Source: an uncultured Prevotella sp.
Lineage (GTDB): Bacteria; Bacteroidota; Bacteroidia; Bacteroidales; Bacteroidaceae
Assembly (NCBI GenBank): GCA_905235835.1
Contig: CAJONQ010000021.1
Location: 1 to 58,909, forward strand
Length of the DNA stretch: 58,909 nt
Direction: 5' to 3'
The first letter of the stretch is position 1; every line of letters begins with the position of its first letter. A program made the position numbers and the translations under genes. Below, in pieces: positions 44,897 through 55,011 of this stretch. The notes under the pieces are model-generated. The model saw only the letters and a program-made list of their open reading frames with translations, ran no database searches and had not been told where the DNA came from.

Positions 44897-46867
44897 ATGG
44901 CAGATAACAAATACGAGTTTACACTTCCGATAGGTACCGTTATCACTGGCGACGTGATGCCCGACAGCAACGGTGAGCACTATCAGTACCACATCGAGCA
45001 GGTGTTGGGTCAGGGCGGCTTCGGCATCACCTATAAGGTGTGGAGCATCGTCCGCAACGGTCGCATCAGTGCAAAGATGCAGTTTGCCATCAAGGAGCAC
45101 TTTGTGAAGGGTCGCTGTCACCGTGGCTCTGACGGCAAGCGGGTGGAGTACTCCCGTGAGGCTGCCGAGGATGTGGAGGACAGTCTGAAGGACTTCATCA
45201 AGGAGGGTCTTCTTCTGCAGAGCATCTGTCAGGTGAAGGATCCTTCCGCCCCCCGCAATGCAGGCTATCAGCACATTGTCCCCGTGAACGAGGTGATTGA
45301 GGTGAACAACACGGCGTACTTTGTGATGCAGTACCTTGACGGCGGCAGCCTCCGGGATATGATTCATGACAGTGGCAGTCCGATGGGCGAGGAGAAGGCT
45401 CTGTCTCTGATGGCTCCCGTCTGCCAGGCAGTGGAGTACATCCATAGCCACGGTATCCTCCACATGGACATCAAACCCGAGAACATTGTGATGCGTCGTA
45501 ACCTCGAGACGACGCAGGAGGAGCCAGTCCTGATAGATTTCGGTGTGTCTCTCCACTTCGACAAGAAGGGCTCCCTGACGACGACGCACACCTCTTTCGG
45601 TCGTACGGAAGGTTACTCCCCGATGGAGCAGTATGGTGATGTGTCCTCGTTCGAGCCTAAGATAGACGTTTATGCGCTTGGTGCCACGATGTTCTATCTG
45701 CTGAGCGGCAAGACTCCCCCCTCTGCTTTCAACGTGACGACGGATTATTTGGAGAAGACGCTCCCCAAGACGGTGAGCGACCGCACGAGGAAGGCGATAC
45801 AGCATGCCATGTCTCGTGACTCCCAGAGCCGCACTTCCTCCGCCGCAGGTTTTCTCTCTGAGTTGGAGAGCCGTTTCACCCTTCCTGTTGGCTACGTGCT
45901 TTGCGGTCCGAACTGCGAGTACCTGCTGACGAGCATCAACGAGGTGACCCCGTTTTATATCAAGTACGATGCGGTGATCTATACAGGTTCCTCGCGTCGT
46001 GCCAGCGACCATAACATGACGGTGACGACGCAGTACTATGTGTATGAGTGCTACTCGAAGCAGAGTTGTGATCGCCATGGCGACGGAACGGTGAGCGGCA
46101 AGGGCGGGATGGACATGGATATCAGTCTACAGGGGGCATTTCTGTCTGAGGCTTGCCAGTTGACTGGTCTTGAGTCAGTGGGTGACTGCGAGCTGTCCGA
46201 CGTGCGTGTTGAGCGGGAGTTGTTCAGGGGGTATGGTACGCTGTATGCGGTCGTTGACAAGAGGTACAAACCAGCGAGTGGATTGTCTAAGGCTGTGGGT
46301 GGTGTTACGGAGTCGATAGGCGGAATGGCAGACTATCTGAAGGAGCATGCTAAGACGATAGGCATGATAGGTGCCGGTCTTATTGTTATTTTCCTTGCTT
46401 GGACATATTTTAGCTCTTCTGGTAATGGCTCTTCTCCATCAAGTGATACTGAGGCTTTTGTGGATACTGTACAGACATTACAGGATGAAGTTGCACGTCA
46501 TTCTAATGTCGAGAAACAGAAGTTCTCTAACAAGGTGTTGGGTGACTATCTCTATACGGGTCCTGTCAACAAGGCTGGAAATCCTGACGGCAAGGGAGAA
46601 GCTGTCTTCCTCAACAAGAGTGGTAAACCCGAGGCCAGGATGTACAAGGGCGACTTCGTAGATGGTGTCTTTGAGTCTGACTATGCTGAGTATGTCTTCT
46701 ACGGCGATACCTATTCTGGCTCATTCAAGAGCAACTATTACGAAAAGGGTACGTTGCGACTGGCTGATTCTGGCGAGTACTTCGAAGGCTACTTCTCAAA
46801 GGGTCAGCCCCACACAGGCACTTGGTATAACAAGCAGGGCAAGGTGCTGGAGAAAATAGGACAGTAA
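44897..46867 (+). CDS. membrane Ser/Thr protein kinase with MORN-like periplasmic domain
   Basis: A 656-residue protein. The Hanks-type kinase domain spans about 30-330: G-loop GQGGFG (38-43), Lys66, alpha-C Glu103, catalytic loop HMDIKPEN (Asp191; non-RD, Met replaces Arg), DFG at 214-216 and GYSPMEQ. A domain of unknown fold follows (330-455), then a membrane helix at 485-505 and a C-terminal MORN-type sheet (YLYTGPVNKAGNPDGKGEAV, YKGDFVDGVF, YSGSFKSNYYEKGTL, YFEGYFSKGQPHTGTWYN). Residues 1-455 are coded with mostly G/C-ending codons; the rest is AT-richer, suggesting joined modules. Likely the central kinase of the cluster. Confidence 0.9.
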   Translation: MADNKYEFTLPIGTVITGDVMPDSNGEHYQYHIEQVLGQGGFGITYKVWSIVRNGRISAKMQFAIKEHFVKGRCHRGSDGKRVEYSREAAEDVEDSLKDFIKEGLLLQSICQVKDPSAPRNAGYQHIVPVNEVIEVNNTAYFVMQYLDGGSLRDMIHDSGSPMGEEKALSLMAPVCQAVEYIHSHGILHMDIKPENIVMRRNLETTQEEPVLIDFGVSLHFDKKGSLTTTHTSFGRTEGYSPMEQYGDVSSFEPKIDVYALGATMFYLLSGKTPPSAFNVTTDYLEKTLPKTVSDRTRKAIQHAMSRDSQSRTSSAAGFLSELESRFTLPVGYVLCGPNCEYLLTSINEVTPFYIKYDAVIYTGSSRRASDHNMTVTTQYYVYECYSKQSCDRHGDGTVSGKGGMDMDISLQGAFLSEACQLTGLESVGDCELSDVRVERELFRGYGTLYAVVDKRYKPASGLSKAVGGVTESIGGMADYLKEHAKTIGMIGAGLIVIFLAWTYFSSSGNGSSPSSDTEAFVDTVQTLQDEVARHSNVEKQKFSNKVLGDYLYTGPVNKAGNPDGKGEAVFLNKSGKPEARMYKGDFVDGVFESDYAEYVFYGDTYSGSFKSNYYEKGTLRLADSGEYFEGYFSKGQPHTGTWYNKQGKVLEKIGQ

Positions 46868-46900
46868 TTATATAATAAAGGTACATTAAAGAAAGTAATA

Positions 46901-47491
46901 ATGAAAAAGTTTTTGAAAATTGTGGTATTGATTGTCGCAGAAATCGCGGCATTGTTCGTGGCTTATCAAATCCAGCAGACCGTCGAATGGCGTGATCAAG
47001 ATAATTATGACTATTACGAGTATGAGAAAAACAGGAAGTATGAGGTAAGGGAATACCGCAAGTCCGACTGGGACTTTGAATCTCCGATGAGGAAGGCCGT
47101 CTATTATCTTCCCGAAAATAGAATCGTGAAGGAGTGGGACATCACTGGCATCAATAGGGAAGTGCTGAATGAAAACATGAATGGTTATGCCATTATTGAC
47201 GATGGTAAAGAGGCAAACCTTTTCGGACCTGATGGCAACCCCGTATTCAAGGAAGACTTCAAGGACGGTCTCTTCACGTTTGTCCATCATGGACAGTTAA
47301 TCACGAACCGTATGAACGGAGAATACTATGACCTTCAGGGGCAGCCTGTGAGTAACTTCTATACGCTTCTCGACAGGCTTGATTACAAGAACCCTGATGC
47401 CTTGTATCTCTCTATCTTTGCCTTCTTCATCATAGTGGCGTTCATGCTTTGGTATTTCCTGCTATGGAGAAAGAAGAATAATTTGCAATAA
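46901..47491 (+). CDS. two-TM protein of unknown function in the signalling cluster
   Basis: A 196-residue protein with an N-terminal membrane helix (KIVVLIVAEIAALFVAYQI), a Tyr/Asp/Glu-rich periplasmic domain of about 145 residues with beta-strand repeats (ANLFGPDGNPVFKEDFKDGLFTFVHHGQLITNRMNGEYYDLQGQPVSNF, reminiscent of WG or MORN-type strands) and a C-terminal membrane helix (LSIFAFFIIVAFMLWYFLLW) with basic end. I cannot name a family. Its place between kinase and LRR proteins suggests a membrane partner of the kinase. Confidence 0.78.
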   Translation: MKKFLKIVVLIVAEIAALFVAYQIQQTVEWRDQDNYDYYEYEKNRKYEVREYRKSDWDFESPMRKAVYYLPENRIVKEWDITGINREVLNENMNGYAIIDDGKEANLFGPDGNPVFKEDFKDGLFTFVHHGQLITNRMNGEYYDLQGQPVSNFYTLLDRLDYKNPDALYLSIFAFFIIVAFMLWYFLLWRKKNNLQ

Positions 47492-47526
47492 AACAATCAT
47501 GTAATAACTAAAAACATTTTTCTATT

Positions 47527-48885
47527 ATGAAAAAGGTATTGATGCTATTAATTATCACCCTTGCCCTGCTGATACCGTCGGCTTGGGGACAGACGGAGAA
47601 GGTCGTTCGACAGTCACAGCAAGAAACTAAGGTGAACAGAAATGTCTATAAGCCCATACAAATGACGAAGGAGCAGTACTTCAACAGGGCAAAGCAGCAA
47701 ATTTCTCAAGAAAAGGAACTTGCAGACTATCGTAAGGCTGCTGACATGGGACATGCAGAGGCCATGTATCAGGTGGGGCTGTTCTATGCTCGTGGAGAGG
47801 GCGGTGTCAGTAAAGACGAGAAAGAGGCTTTGGTCTGGATTGCGAAAGCCGCTAAGGCTGGCTGTGGCAATGCGAAAGCAGACTATGAGAAGCGTATGGG
47901 TGTTCAGGCACTGGCTAAACTGCAGAAGGAAGCTGAGCAGGAAGAAATAGAAAGGGGCTTGATGGTTGTGTTGAATAATTTTCATATAGGCAAATGGGGC
48001 GAGAAATTATATGACTGTAAGGGTTTTAGTGTGCGGTTGTATAACGAGATTGCAATTATATATTCAGGTCTCACTAAGCCCCAAGGTGACATAGTTCTTC
48101 CATATAAAGCAAAATTGGGTGCTAAAGTTTATGAGATAAGAAAGATAGGCTATCAGGCTTTTATGAATTGTACGGATATAACCTCTGTTCAGATTCCAGA
48201 TGGGATAGAGGAGATTTCAGAAGAGGCATTCAAGGGGTGCAGTAGTTTGAAGGATGTTGTCATTCCTGCTACTGTGAAGGAACTGGAAAAGGCAGTTTTC
48301 AGGGAATGCGGTTTGGAGTCTGTCACGATTCCAGAAGGGATTGTCCGCCTTTACCCCAAACTTTTTTATAATTGTAAAAGCCTTATACAGGTAAACCTTC
48401 CTAATAGTCTTAAATACCTAGATGAATCTGTTTTTCTGAACTGCAAAGGTCTGGAAACAATCAACCTTCCAGAAGGAATCCGAGTTCTAGGATTCTTCTG
48501 TTTCCAAGGCTGTTCTAGCCTAAAATCCATCGACCTTCCAAGTACTGTTGAGGGAATGGGGAATGGTGTTTTCTACGGTTGTACCTCATTGGAAACAGTA
48601 CACCTTTCTGACAAGTTGTTGACGATGTCGACAGGTGTCTTTGCCAAGTGTACTTCCCTTACTTCTATTGAATTGCCAGAGAATTGTGGGTTGAGTGCAG
48701 AGTGTTTCGAAGGATGTATCAATTTGACTAGTGTCACTATGACGGGAAAAAACTTGGAGTGGGCATCCACCTCCGCCTTTCGTGGCTGCGTGAAGTTAGA
48801 CAAAATCAAAGTCCGCAATCCAGATGGTAGCACCAAATTTGTAAAAGCAAAGAAATGGAAAGAAGAAGATAAATTTAGCTTATGA
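47527..48885 (+). CDS. exported Sel1 plus BspA-type leucine-rich-repeat protein, copy 1
   Basis: A 452-residue protein with a signal peptide (cut near SAWGQ), one or two Sel1 repeats (LADYRKAADMGHAEAMYQVGLFYARGEGGVSKDEKEALVWIAKAAKAG), a linker strand, then about nine BspA/LRR_5 repeats of 23 residues (IPDGIEEISEEAFKGCSSLKDVV and variants). The C-terminus is basic (KFVKAKKWKEEDKFSL), with no type IX secretion sorting domain, so it is probably periplasmic. It overlaps copy 2 by 4 bases (ATGA). Confidence 0.87.
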   Translation: MKKVLMLLIITLALLIPSAWGQTEKVVRQSQQETKVNRNVYKPIQMTKEQYFNRAKQQISQEKELADYRKAADMGHAEAMYQVGLFYARGEGGVSKDEKEALVWIAKAAKAGCGNAKADYEKRMGVQALAKLQKEAEQEEIERGLMVVLNNFHIGKWGEKLYDCKGFSVRLYNEIAIIYSGLTKPQGDIVLPYKAKLGAKVYEIRKIGYQAFMNCTDITSVQIPDGIEEISEEAFKGCSSLKDVVIPATVKELEKAVFRECGLESVTIPEGIVRLYPKLFYNCKSLIQVNLPNSLKYLDESVFLNCKGLETINLPEGIRVLGFFCFQGCSSLKSIDLPSTVEGMGNGVFYGCTSLETVHLSDKLLTMSTGVFAKCTSLTSIELPENCGLSAECFEGCINLTSVTMTGKNLEWASTSAFRGCVKLDKIKVRNPDGSTKFVKAKKWKEEDKFSL

Positions 48886-50461
48886 AAAGAATGAAGACCA
48901 TCCTTGTTACTACGTTCTTGACGGCTCTGGTCATATTGCCCAGTTTCGGACAGACGACTGTCGTCAGGCGTGAAACCGAGAAAAAGACCGATTCCACTCC
49001 TGTCGTTCTGACAAAGGAGCAGTATTACGAACGTGCCACCAAGCAGGCTGACCCCATGAAAGCAATGGCTGACTACCGTAAGGCAGCCGACATGGGTCAT
49101 GCCGAGGCAATGTATGTGATAGCCAAGTGTTACCAGCGGGGCAGGGGAGGACTCACCCAGAATGAGGTCGAGGCCAAGAATTGGTTAGAGAAAGCTGCTC
49201 GTGCGGGAAGTGTTCAGGCACAGAACGAGTTAAACCGACAGAAGACCGCCCTGCAGGAGCAGTCGGAACTGAATTCGGGGGTCATGTTGGAACTTCGGGA
49301 CAGCTATGTCGGGAAGTACGGTTATAAACTGTATGAGGGTAAAGGCTACAGCATCCGCATCACGGATAAGAAGGAGGCAGAGGTTTTTACGTGGAAGGTG
49401 AAGCCCAGGGGGACTTTGGTCCTGCCTGAACGGGTGAAAATAGAGGGTGTGGTCTATGACGTTACGTCCATCGGTTCTGGGGCTTTCAAGGACTCGAAGG
49501 AACTGACCAAAGTGGTTGTCCCCAACAGCATCAAAACCATTGGCGACATGGCTTTCTCGGATTGTACCGCTCTACAGAGCATACAACTCCCTGGTGGATT
49601 GAAGAGTCTCAGCTGGGGCATGTTCAGTGAATGCAAGTCGCTGACAGCTTTGGTAATACCTTCGACGGTTACGGACATCCATATGATGGCGTGTTATGGC
49701 TGTGAGTCTTTGACAGAAGTGACCATCCCTGCTGGTGTCCTGGAAATCGGCAGGGATGCTTTCGCCAGTTGTCGCAACCTGAGGACAGTCACCATCCCCA
49801 ATGGTGTGAAGACCATTGGCAGGTCGTCGTTCGCCCGTTGCTCTTCCCTCACTCAGGTCACAATACCTTCTAGCGTCACGGAGATTAGCGAGGAAGCGTT
49901 CCTGGAATGTACCAGTCTTGTGTCGGTTGATATTCCCAATAGCGTGGGGACCATAGGTAAGTATGCTTTCTGTAAATGTGAGAAGTTGAAGTCTGTCCGT
50001 TTCTCCAACAGGCTCAAGGAAATCCCCTCCTGTGCCTTTGCTTCCTGCTACGGACTGGAGACCCTCACCATCCCGGCCAATATTGAGAAGATAGACATGG
50101 AGGCATTCCAATATTGCAAGAACCTGAAGACGGTCGTCATCTCCTTAGGAGTGAAGATTGTTGGTGGTTATGCTTTCCAAGGTTGCGAGAATCTGACGTC
50201 CGTCACTATTCCCAATAGTGTGACAGGCATCGGACGCGAGGCCTTCAGCCGTTGTGGAAGCCTGACATCCATCACTTTGCCAGACCGCATTGACAAAATC
50301 AGACTGATGACTTTCTATGAGTGCAAGAACCTGACAGAGGTGAGCATCCCGGAATCGGTCGTGGAGCTGATAGTTCCCAGTGCCTTTGCTGGATGTGAGA
50401 ACCTAAAACAACTGACCCTCAGACTGGCTGGCGGTGGCACCAAGAAGAAGAGTGCCTCTAA

Positions 50462-50489
<28 letters not shown>
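48882..50489 (+). CDS. exported Sel1 plus BspA-type leucine-rich-repeat protein, copy 2
   Basis: A 535-residue paralogue of the preceding protein: signal peptide (cut near PSFGQ), the same TKEQYYERATKQ and MADYRKAADMGHAEAMY Sel1 block, a similar middle (YVGKYGYKLYEGKGYSIRI) and about twelve LRR_5 repeats (IPNGVKTIGRSSFARCSSLTQVT type). It ends KKKSASKWKKEEINQ. The two copies share architecture but differ in codons and repeat number, so the duplication is not recent. LRR faces usually bind proteins, perhaps the kinase's periplasmic MORN domain. Confidence 0.87.
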
Positions 50490-50897
<408 letters not shown>

Positions 50898-51023
50898 AGT
50901 ATTCAGAAGGTGTGTGATGCTGGTTGCCAGATTGGTTCTCAAATAAAAAGTAAAATGATTCCGGGCTTAAACTATGATTATTTCCTAAAAACTTGTTGAT
51001 ATCGGTAAAAAATGCTATCTTTG
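50898..51023 (+). promoter_or_regulatory. spacer with the Fic gene promoter
   Basis: No gene. TATCTTTG at 51016-51023 is the -7 box; CTTG at 50992-50995 may serve as -33 (20-base spacer). The Fic ATG follows at 51059. Confidence 0.6.
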
Positions 51024-51058
51024 TATGCGATAAAGGAAAAATAGTTTGCCGATACATT

Positions 51059-51775
51059 ATGGGACTGCTTGATATACTGAAAGAACAGAAAGCGATGAGA
51101 CTGAAGGGTGGTATCTATCATCATGTACAGATAGACCTCACTTATAATTCTAATCATATAGAGGGTAGCAGACTCACTCACGACCAGACACGTTATATCT
51201 TTGAGACGAATACGATTGGTATTACAGAAGAGGCTGTTAATGTGGATGACGTAGTAGAGACTGTCAACCATTTTCGTTGTATTGACTATGTGATAGAGCA
51301 TGCTGAAGAGAAACTGACCGAAGAGTTTATCAAGAATCTCCATCGACTATTGAAGACAGGTACCTCAGATAGTCTGAAAGACTGGTTTGTTGTAGGTGAT
51401 TATAAGCGAATGCCTAATGAGGTTGGAGGGATGGAGACATGCTTGCCAGAGGATGTGCATCGTGAGATGAGAACACTTTTGAAGAGTTACAATGCGCAAA
51501 AGAGTCATACATTCGAAGATATTCTCGACTTTCATGTCCGCTTTGAGTCCATCCATCCTTTCCAAGACGGAAATGGACGAGTCGGTAGACTGCTGATGTT
51601 CAAAGCATGTTTGGCTTCCAGTCATGTCCCCTTTATTATCACTGATGAATTGAAAATGTTCTACTATCGTGGACTCCGTGAGTGGGGACACGTCAACGGC
51701 TATCTGACAGACACCTGCCTAACTGCCCAAGATAACTTCAAAGCCTTGCTTGACTACTTCAAAATAGAGTATTAA
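51059..51775 (+). CDS. Fic family protein (AMPylase-type)
   Basis: A 238-residue protein with the Fic core motif HPFQDGNGRVGR (catalytic His166). An N-terminal inhibitory helix SNHIEG (Ser31 to Glu35-Gly36) fits the S/TxxxE(G/N) consensus, so it is a self-inhibited class II-like Fic. It would transfer AMP from ATP to a Tyr, Ser or Thr of a target. No antitoxin gene is adjacent. ATG at 51059 is preferred over the upstream ATG at 50993 because the promoter lies between them. Confidence 0.9.
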   Translation: MGLLDILKEQKAMRLKGGIYHHVQIDLTYNSNHIEGSRLTHDQTRYIFETNTIGITEEAVNVDDVVETVNHFRCIDYVIEHAEEKLTEEFIKNLHRLLKTGTSDSLKDWFVVGDYKRMPNEVGGMETCLPEDVHREMRTLLKSYNAQKSHTFEDILDFHVRFESIHPFQDGNGRVGRLLMFKACLASSHVPFIITDELKMFYYRGLREWGHVNGYLTDTCLTAQDNFKALLDYFKIEY

Positions 51776-51800
51776 ATACTGAAACGGGAGTGGGAATTTC

Positions 51801-51808
51801 TAACTTTG
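51801..51808 (+). promoter_or_regulatory. -7 box directly before the AlkD-like gene
   Basis: TAACTTTG, with the ATG only 5 bases downstream at 51814, implying a leaderless message. No clear -33 element is seen. Confidence 0.5.
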
Positions 51809-51813
51809 CAGCA

Positions 51814-52578
51814 ATGACTACAGCAAAAGAGATTATCGAATACATGGAGTCGATGCAGGATGAGGAGCAGCGACGGATTCTCATGAGGTTCTTTAAAACG
51901 GGACCAGGTGAGTATGGTGAGGGTGATGAGTTTTTAGGATTGAAAGTGCCACAGACTCGTGAGGTGGTGAAGGCGGTGAGGGATACACCACTTAGTGAAG
52001 TACCAGAGTTGCTGTTGTCCCGTTGGCATGAGGTGCGACTATGTGGTTTGCTGATTCTTGTGGAGCAGTTTGAGAAGTTATCTACGAAACGTTTGGCGCA
52101 TGATGCGGAGGCAATCAGGAAGCGTGATGAGATACTGACGTTGTATCTGCGATATGCCGAGCAGGCGAATAACTGGGACTTGGTAGATCTCTCAGTTCCG
52201 AAAATCTTAGGACATTGGCTGCTGTTGCCGACAGCACTTGGTGATGGTACTGATGACTACAAACGACAGGTGCTTGACAAACTTGCCCATAGTGACAATC
52301 TGTGGCGACAGCGTATGAGTATGGTCTGTACATGGAAGACTTCCCAACAAGGCGATGCGTCATGGTGCCTGCGTTATGCAGAGATACATTTGCATCATCC
52401 TCATGACCTGATGCACAAGGCAGTAGGCTGGATGTTACGTGAGATGGGGAAGCGGGTCTCGATGGATATTCTGCGTGACTTCCTTCGTCAGCATGCCCAT
52501 GAGATGCCACGCACCGCCTTACGTTATGCCATCGAGAAGATGTCTGACGCAGAACGTAAGGAGTGGATGGGTAAATAA
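51814..52578 (+). CDS. DNA alkylation repair (AlkD-like, HEAT-repeat) protein
   Basis: A 254-residue all-helical protein of the AlkC/AlkD superfamily. The GEYGEGDEFLGLKVPQTREVVK segment is the typical start, ANNWDLVDLSVPKILG carries the conserved WD near the DNA site, and SDNLWRQRMSMVCTW and HKAVGWMLREMGKR are later HEAT-repeat motifs. It is likely a DNA glycosylase or DNA-binding relative for alkylated bases. A GTG at 51790 is possible but would place the promoter box inside the gene. Confidence 0.87.
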   Translation: MTTAKEIIEYMESMQDEEQRRILMRFFKTGPGEYGEGDEFLGLKVPQTREVVKAVRDTPLSEVPELLLSRWHEVRLCGLLILVEQFEKLSTKRLAHDAEAIRKRDEILTLYLRYAEQANNWDLVDLSVPKILGHWLLLPTALGDGTDDYKRQVLDKLAHSDNLWRQRMSMVCTWKTSQQGDASWCLRYAEIHLHHPHDLMHKAVGWMLREMGKRVSMDILRDFLRQHAHEMPRTALRYAIEKMSDAERKEWMGK

Positions 52579-52585
52579 AAACTTA

Positions 52586-53257
52586 TCACATCAATAATCT
52601 CTCTATCATGGGAATTTCAATGCGTCCCCGATGGAGGGTGAGCAGTCCGTCCGCCTGCATTTGGTTGAGTGCGATGGAGATGTCCAACCGACTGTCGTTC
52701 AGTTGGTCGGCAAGTTGGCGCATCAGCAGATAGAACGTCTTATGTCCTGCAGGATACTGGCAGTGGGAGAAGAAAAAATGGATGATGCGTTCACGTAGTG
52801 ACTTAGGAGTGGTGCGCCAAGGATGGTGTAACAATCGTTGTGTCTCTGTGGCCATCAGGTTAAGCATGTTGAGTCGGAACACCAGTTGTGTCTCTAATAG
52901 CAGCATCACTTCTTGCTTGTCAATCGTAATCAGGTTGACATCTGTCAGAGACGTATAAGTGTGAGTGTGTTCCTGTCGAATACCGAACAATCGCTCAGGC
53001 TCAGGCAGGTAGGGAGCAGACAGTCGTTCTACGACACGATAACTGTTGTTGTCATTCATCTGTTCAGCCTGTAGCGTTCCATTAATCAGAAAGGTAAGGC
53101 GGTTGCATGGCTCTCCGGCACGTACCAGACATTTCCCCTTAGGAATTTTATGGAATCCTATCTTAGTGTGTGTCACCACTTCCATCAAATCGGCATGACT
53201 CATACCTTGGAAGAGCGTAAACTGCAAGAGTTTGTCGTGGAGGTGGAGTGCTGACAT
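52586..53257 (-). CDS. Crp/Fnr family transcription regulator
   Basis: A 223-residue protein with a cyclic-nucleotide-binding-type beta-roll (about 15-130) and a C-terminal winged helix (LMRQLADQLNDSRLDISIALNQMQADGLLTLHRGRIEI). The beta-roll lacks the Arg-Ser pair needed for cAMP, and there are no Fnr-type cysteines, so the signal is unknown. It is coupled to apbE by a TAATG overlap. Confidence 0.87.
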   Translation of the reverse strand: MSALHLHDKLLQFTLFQGMSHADLMEVVTHTKIGFHKIPKGKCLVRAGEPCNRLTFLINGTLQAEQMNDNNSYRVVERLSAPYLPEPERLFGIRQEHTHTYTSLTDVNLITIDKQEVMLLLETQLVFRLNMLNLMATETQRLLHHPWRTTPKSLRERIIHFFFSHCQYPAGHKTFYLLMRQLADQLNDSRLDISIALNQMQADGLLTLHRGRIEIPMIERLLM

Positions 53258-54282
53258 TATTGCTCAATTTTATCCTTCATGGAAGGAGAGTACCAGACGG
53301 CAAGATGGTTGTCCTGGTCATTATAAATAAGGTATGCCATCAATTCAGGATGACGTTCAAGGATCACTTTGGCACCCTCCAGTCCCATCACCATGAAAGA
53401 GGTGGCATAGGCATCAGCAGTGGCACAGTCTTTTGCCAGAACGGTAGCCGACAGAATATTGTGCTGTACGGGATAGCCCGTCTTTGGATCGATGGTATGC
53501 GCATAACGCTTTCCCCCCTTATAGTAGAAGTTACGATAATTACCACTGGTCGCCATCGCCATATCTGTCACGTTGAGAATCGTCTGATATTCCCCACTAG
53601 TCTGAAGAGAGTCCTCTGTGGGTTTGATGACTCCTATTTTCCAGGGAACCCTTTTCGGACTGATGCCCTTGGTGATGATTTCTCCTCCAATCTCTATCAT
53701 GAAATTGGTGACACCCTTGTCTTTCAATAGTCGTGCTACCACATCCACGCCATACCCTTTGGCTATTGCCGAGCAGTCGAGCATCACCCTACGGTCGGTT
53801 TTATGAATCGTCATCCCCTCAGCACTGACTTTCTTCCATCCTACGAACTGGCGGATGGAGTCCACTTGCTGACGCGTAGGCATTTCTCCGTTCTTAAATC
53901 CGAAGCCCCAAGCATTCACCAACGGTGCTACCGTGATATCGAAGGCGCCGTCAGTTTCCTTGGAAACCTCCATTGCCTTACGGAAAACCTCCATGAACAT
54001 GTCATTAGACACTCCACCCTCCTCACGGTTGATTTGTGAGATGATGGATTGCTCGTTGAACATCGAGAGCGCGTTGTCCACTTCCTGTAGTGCCGTCTTG
54101 ATCTCTTGGTGATAGTCTTTATCCGACTGGTAGTTGATGGTGTAGAAAGTACCAAAGACAGAACCCTTATTCAACTGATAGGGCATTGCCTGTTGCTGGC
54201 GGATGATGAGCACGGTACCCACGATGAGCAGCAGGAGGAATGGCACTTGCCACAAGAGACGTTTCCGGCAGATTTTTTCCAT
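53257..54282 (-). CDS. apbE: FAD:protein FMN transferase (ApbE)
   Basis: A 341-residue exported protein with an N-terminal membrane anchor (about 10-26) and the ApbE fold: GTFYTINYQSD, LSMFNEQSIISQIN, FDITVAPLVNAWGFG, LDCSAIAKGYGVDVVA, IEIGGEI, and the FAD and magnesium site in HTIDPKTGYPV and CATADAYATSFMVMG. It flavinylates periplasmic or membrane proteins such as NqrB/NqrC, RnfG or NosR. No such target is in the window. Confidence 0.95.
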   Translation of the reverse strand: MEKICRKRLLWQVPFLLLLIVGTVLIIRQQQAMPYQLNKGSVFGTFYTINYQSDKDYHQEIKTALQEVDNALSMFNEQSIISQINREEGGVSNDMFMEVFRKAMEVSKETDGAFDITVAPLVNAWGFGFKNGEMPTRQQVDSIRQFVGWKKVSAEGMTIHKTDRRVMLDCSAIAKGYGVDVVARLLKDKGVTNFMIEIGGEIITKGISPKRVPWKIGVIKPTEDSLQTSGEYQTILNVTDMAMATSGNYRNFYYKGGKRYAHTIDPKTGYPVQHNILSATVLAKDCATADAYATSFMVMGLEGAKVILERHPELMAYLIYNDQDNHLAVWYSPSMKDKIEQ

Positions 54283-54318
54283 AATGTTTAAGTATGGTAA
54301 CTATAGGGACTATAGTAC

Positions 54319-55011
54319 CTAAATATCTATGATTACATTAAGTTTTGCAGCGAAAGTGTCTTGGTCGTTAATGCCGAAGCCGGGGACATACCATGACTGC
54401 CCAATGTCACCCTCTTTATGGGAGATACGACGTTTGTAACGGACATCCCATCCCAGATGGAGTGGTCCGAAGATCTTAGCGTCGATACCTAACACCAGTT
54501 CCATCCAGTGCATGTTACACTTCATTCCTTCTACACCGAAGCCTGTCTCAGTCTTCCATACAGGGTCAGGTAAGATGTCACGTATGATATCCACTTTATA
54601 TGAGGTGAAACCATAACGGATACCGCCATAGAGGCGATTCGGCTGATGCTTGTTTTTTAGAAGGTTCAGGTCAATACCCAAACGGAAATAAGGAGCCGTT
54701 GTCTTATAGACGATCTCTGTTATCTCGTCATCCTTATGGTTCGCTTTACCCACACCAATCTCAACAATCGGGAACCACTGATCATGCAGATTGATGCGCA
54801 GTGCTCCCTCAATCTCTCCATGGTCGCTTAACATCAGTCTTGCGGGACCCACCAAGTCGAAAGATATCGAGAAACCCCGGAACAGAGGTATCGAGTCCTT
54901 CTCCATGCGGAACATTTTCAGTTGCGCATGGGCTGCTGGTGCTGCCATGAGCAAGGCAAGACTAATAGCGAGCCTTGAAATAAATATGGAAATGTTCGTT
55001 CTTTGAATCAT
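54319..55011 (-). CDS. DUF6048-like outer-membrane beta-barrel protein
   Basis: A 230-residue protein with a signal peptide (cut after AHA-Q) and alternating-residue beta-strands throughout (FSISFDLVGPARLM, RLYGGIRYGFTSYKVDI, HLGWDVRYKRRISHKEG), ending AAKLNVIIDI. It fits the DUF6048 family of Bacteroidetes, found next to DUF6452. Function unknown, probably outer-membrane. Its start overlaps the DUF6452 gene by 50 bases. Confidence 0.75.
   Translation of the reverse strand: MIQRTNISIFISRLAISLALLMAAPAAHAQLKMFRMEKDSIPLFRGFSISFDLVGPARLMLSDHGEIEGALRINLHDQWFPIVEIGVGKANHKDDEITEIVYKTTAPYFRLGIDLNLLKNKHQPNRLYGGIRYGFTSYKVDIIRDILPDPVWKTETGFGVEGMKCNMHWMELVLGIDAKIFGPLHLGWDVRYKRRISHKEGDIGQSWYVPGFGINDQDTFAAKLNVIIDI

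Noticed and set aside
44876..46078. A 400-codon open frame antisense to the kinase gene
   Set aside because: It is rich in His, Arg, Leu and Val as expected for the antisense of a GC-ending coding strand, has no domain, and the sense strand is an intact kinase.
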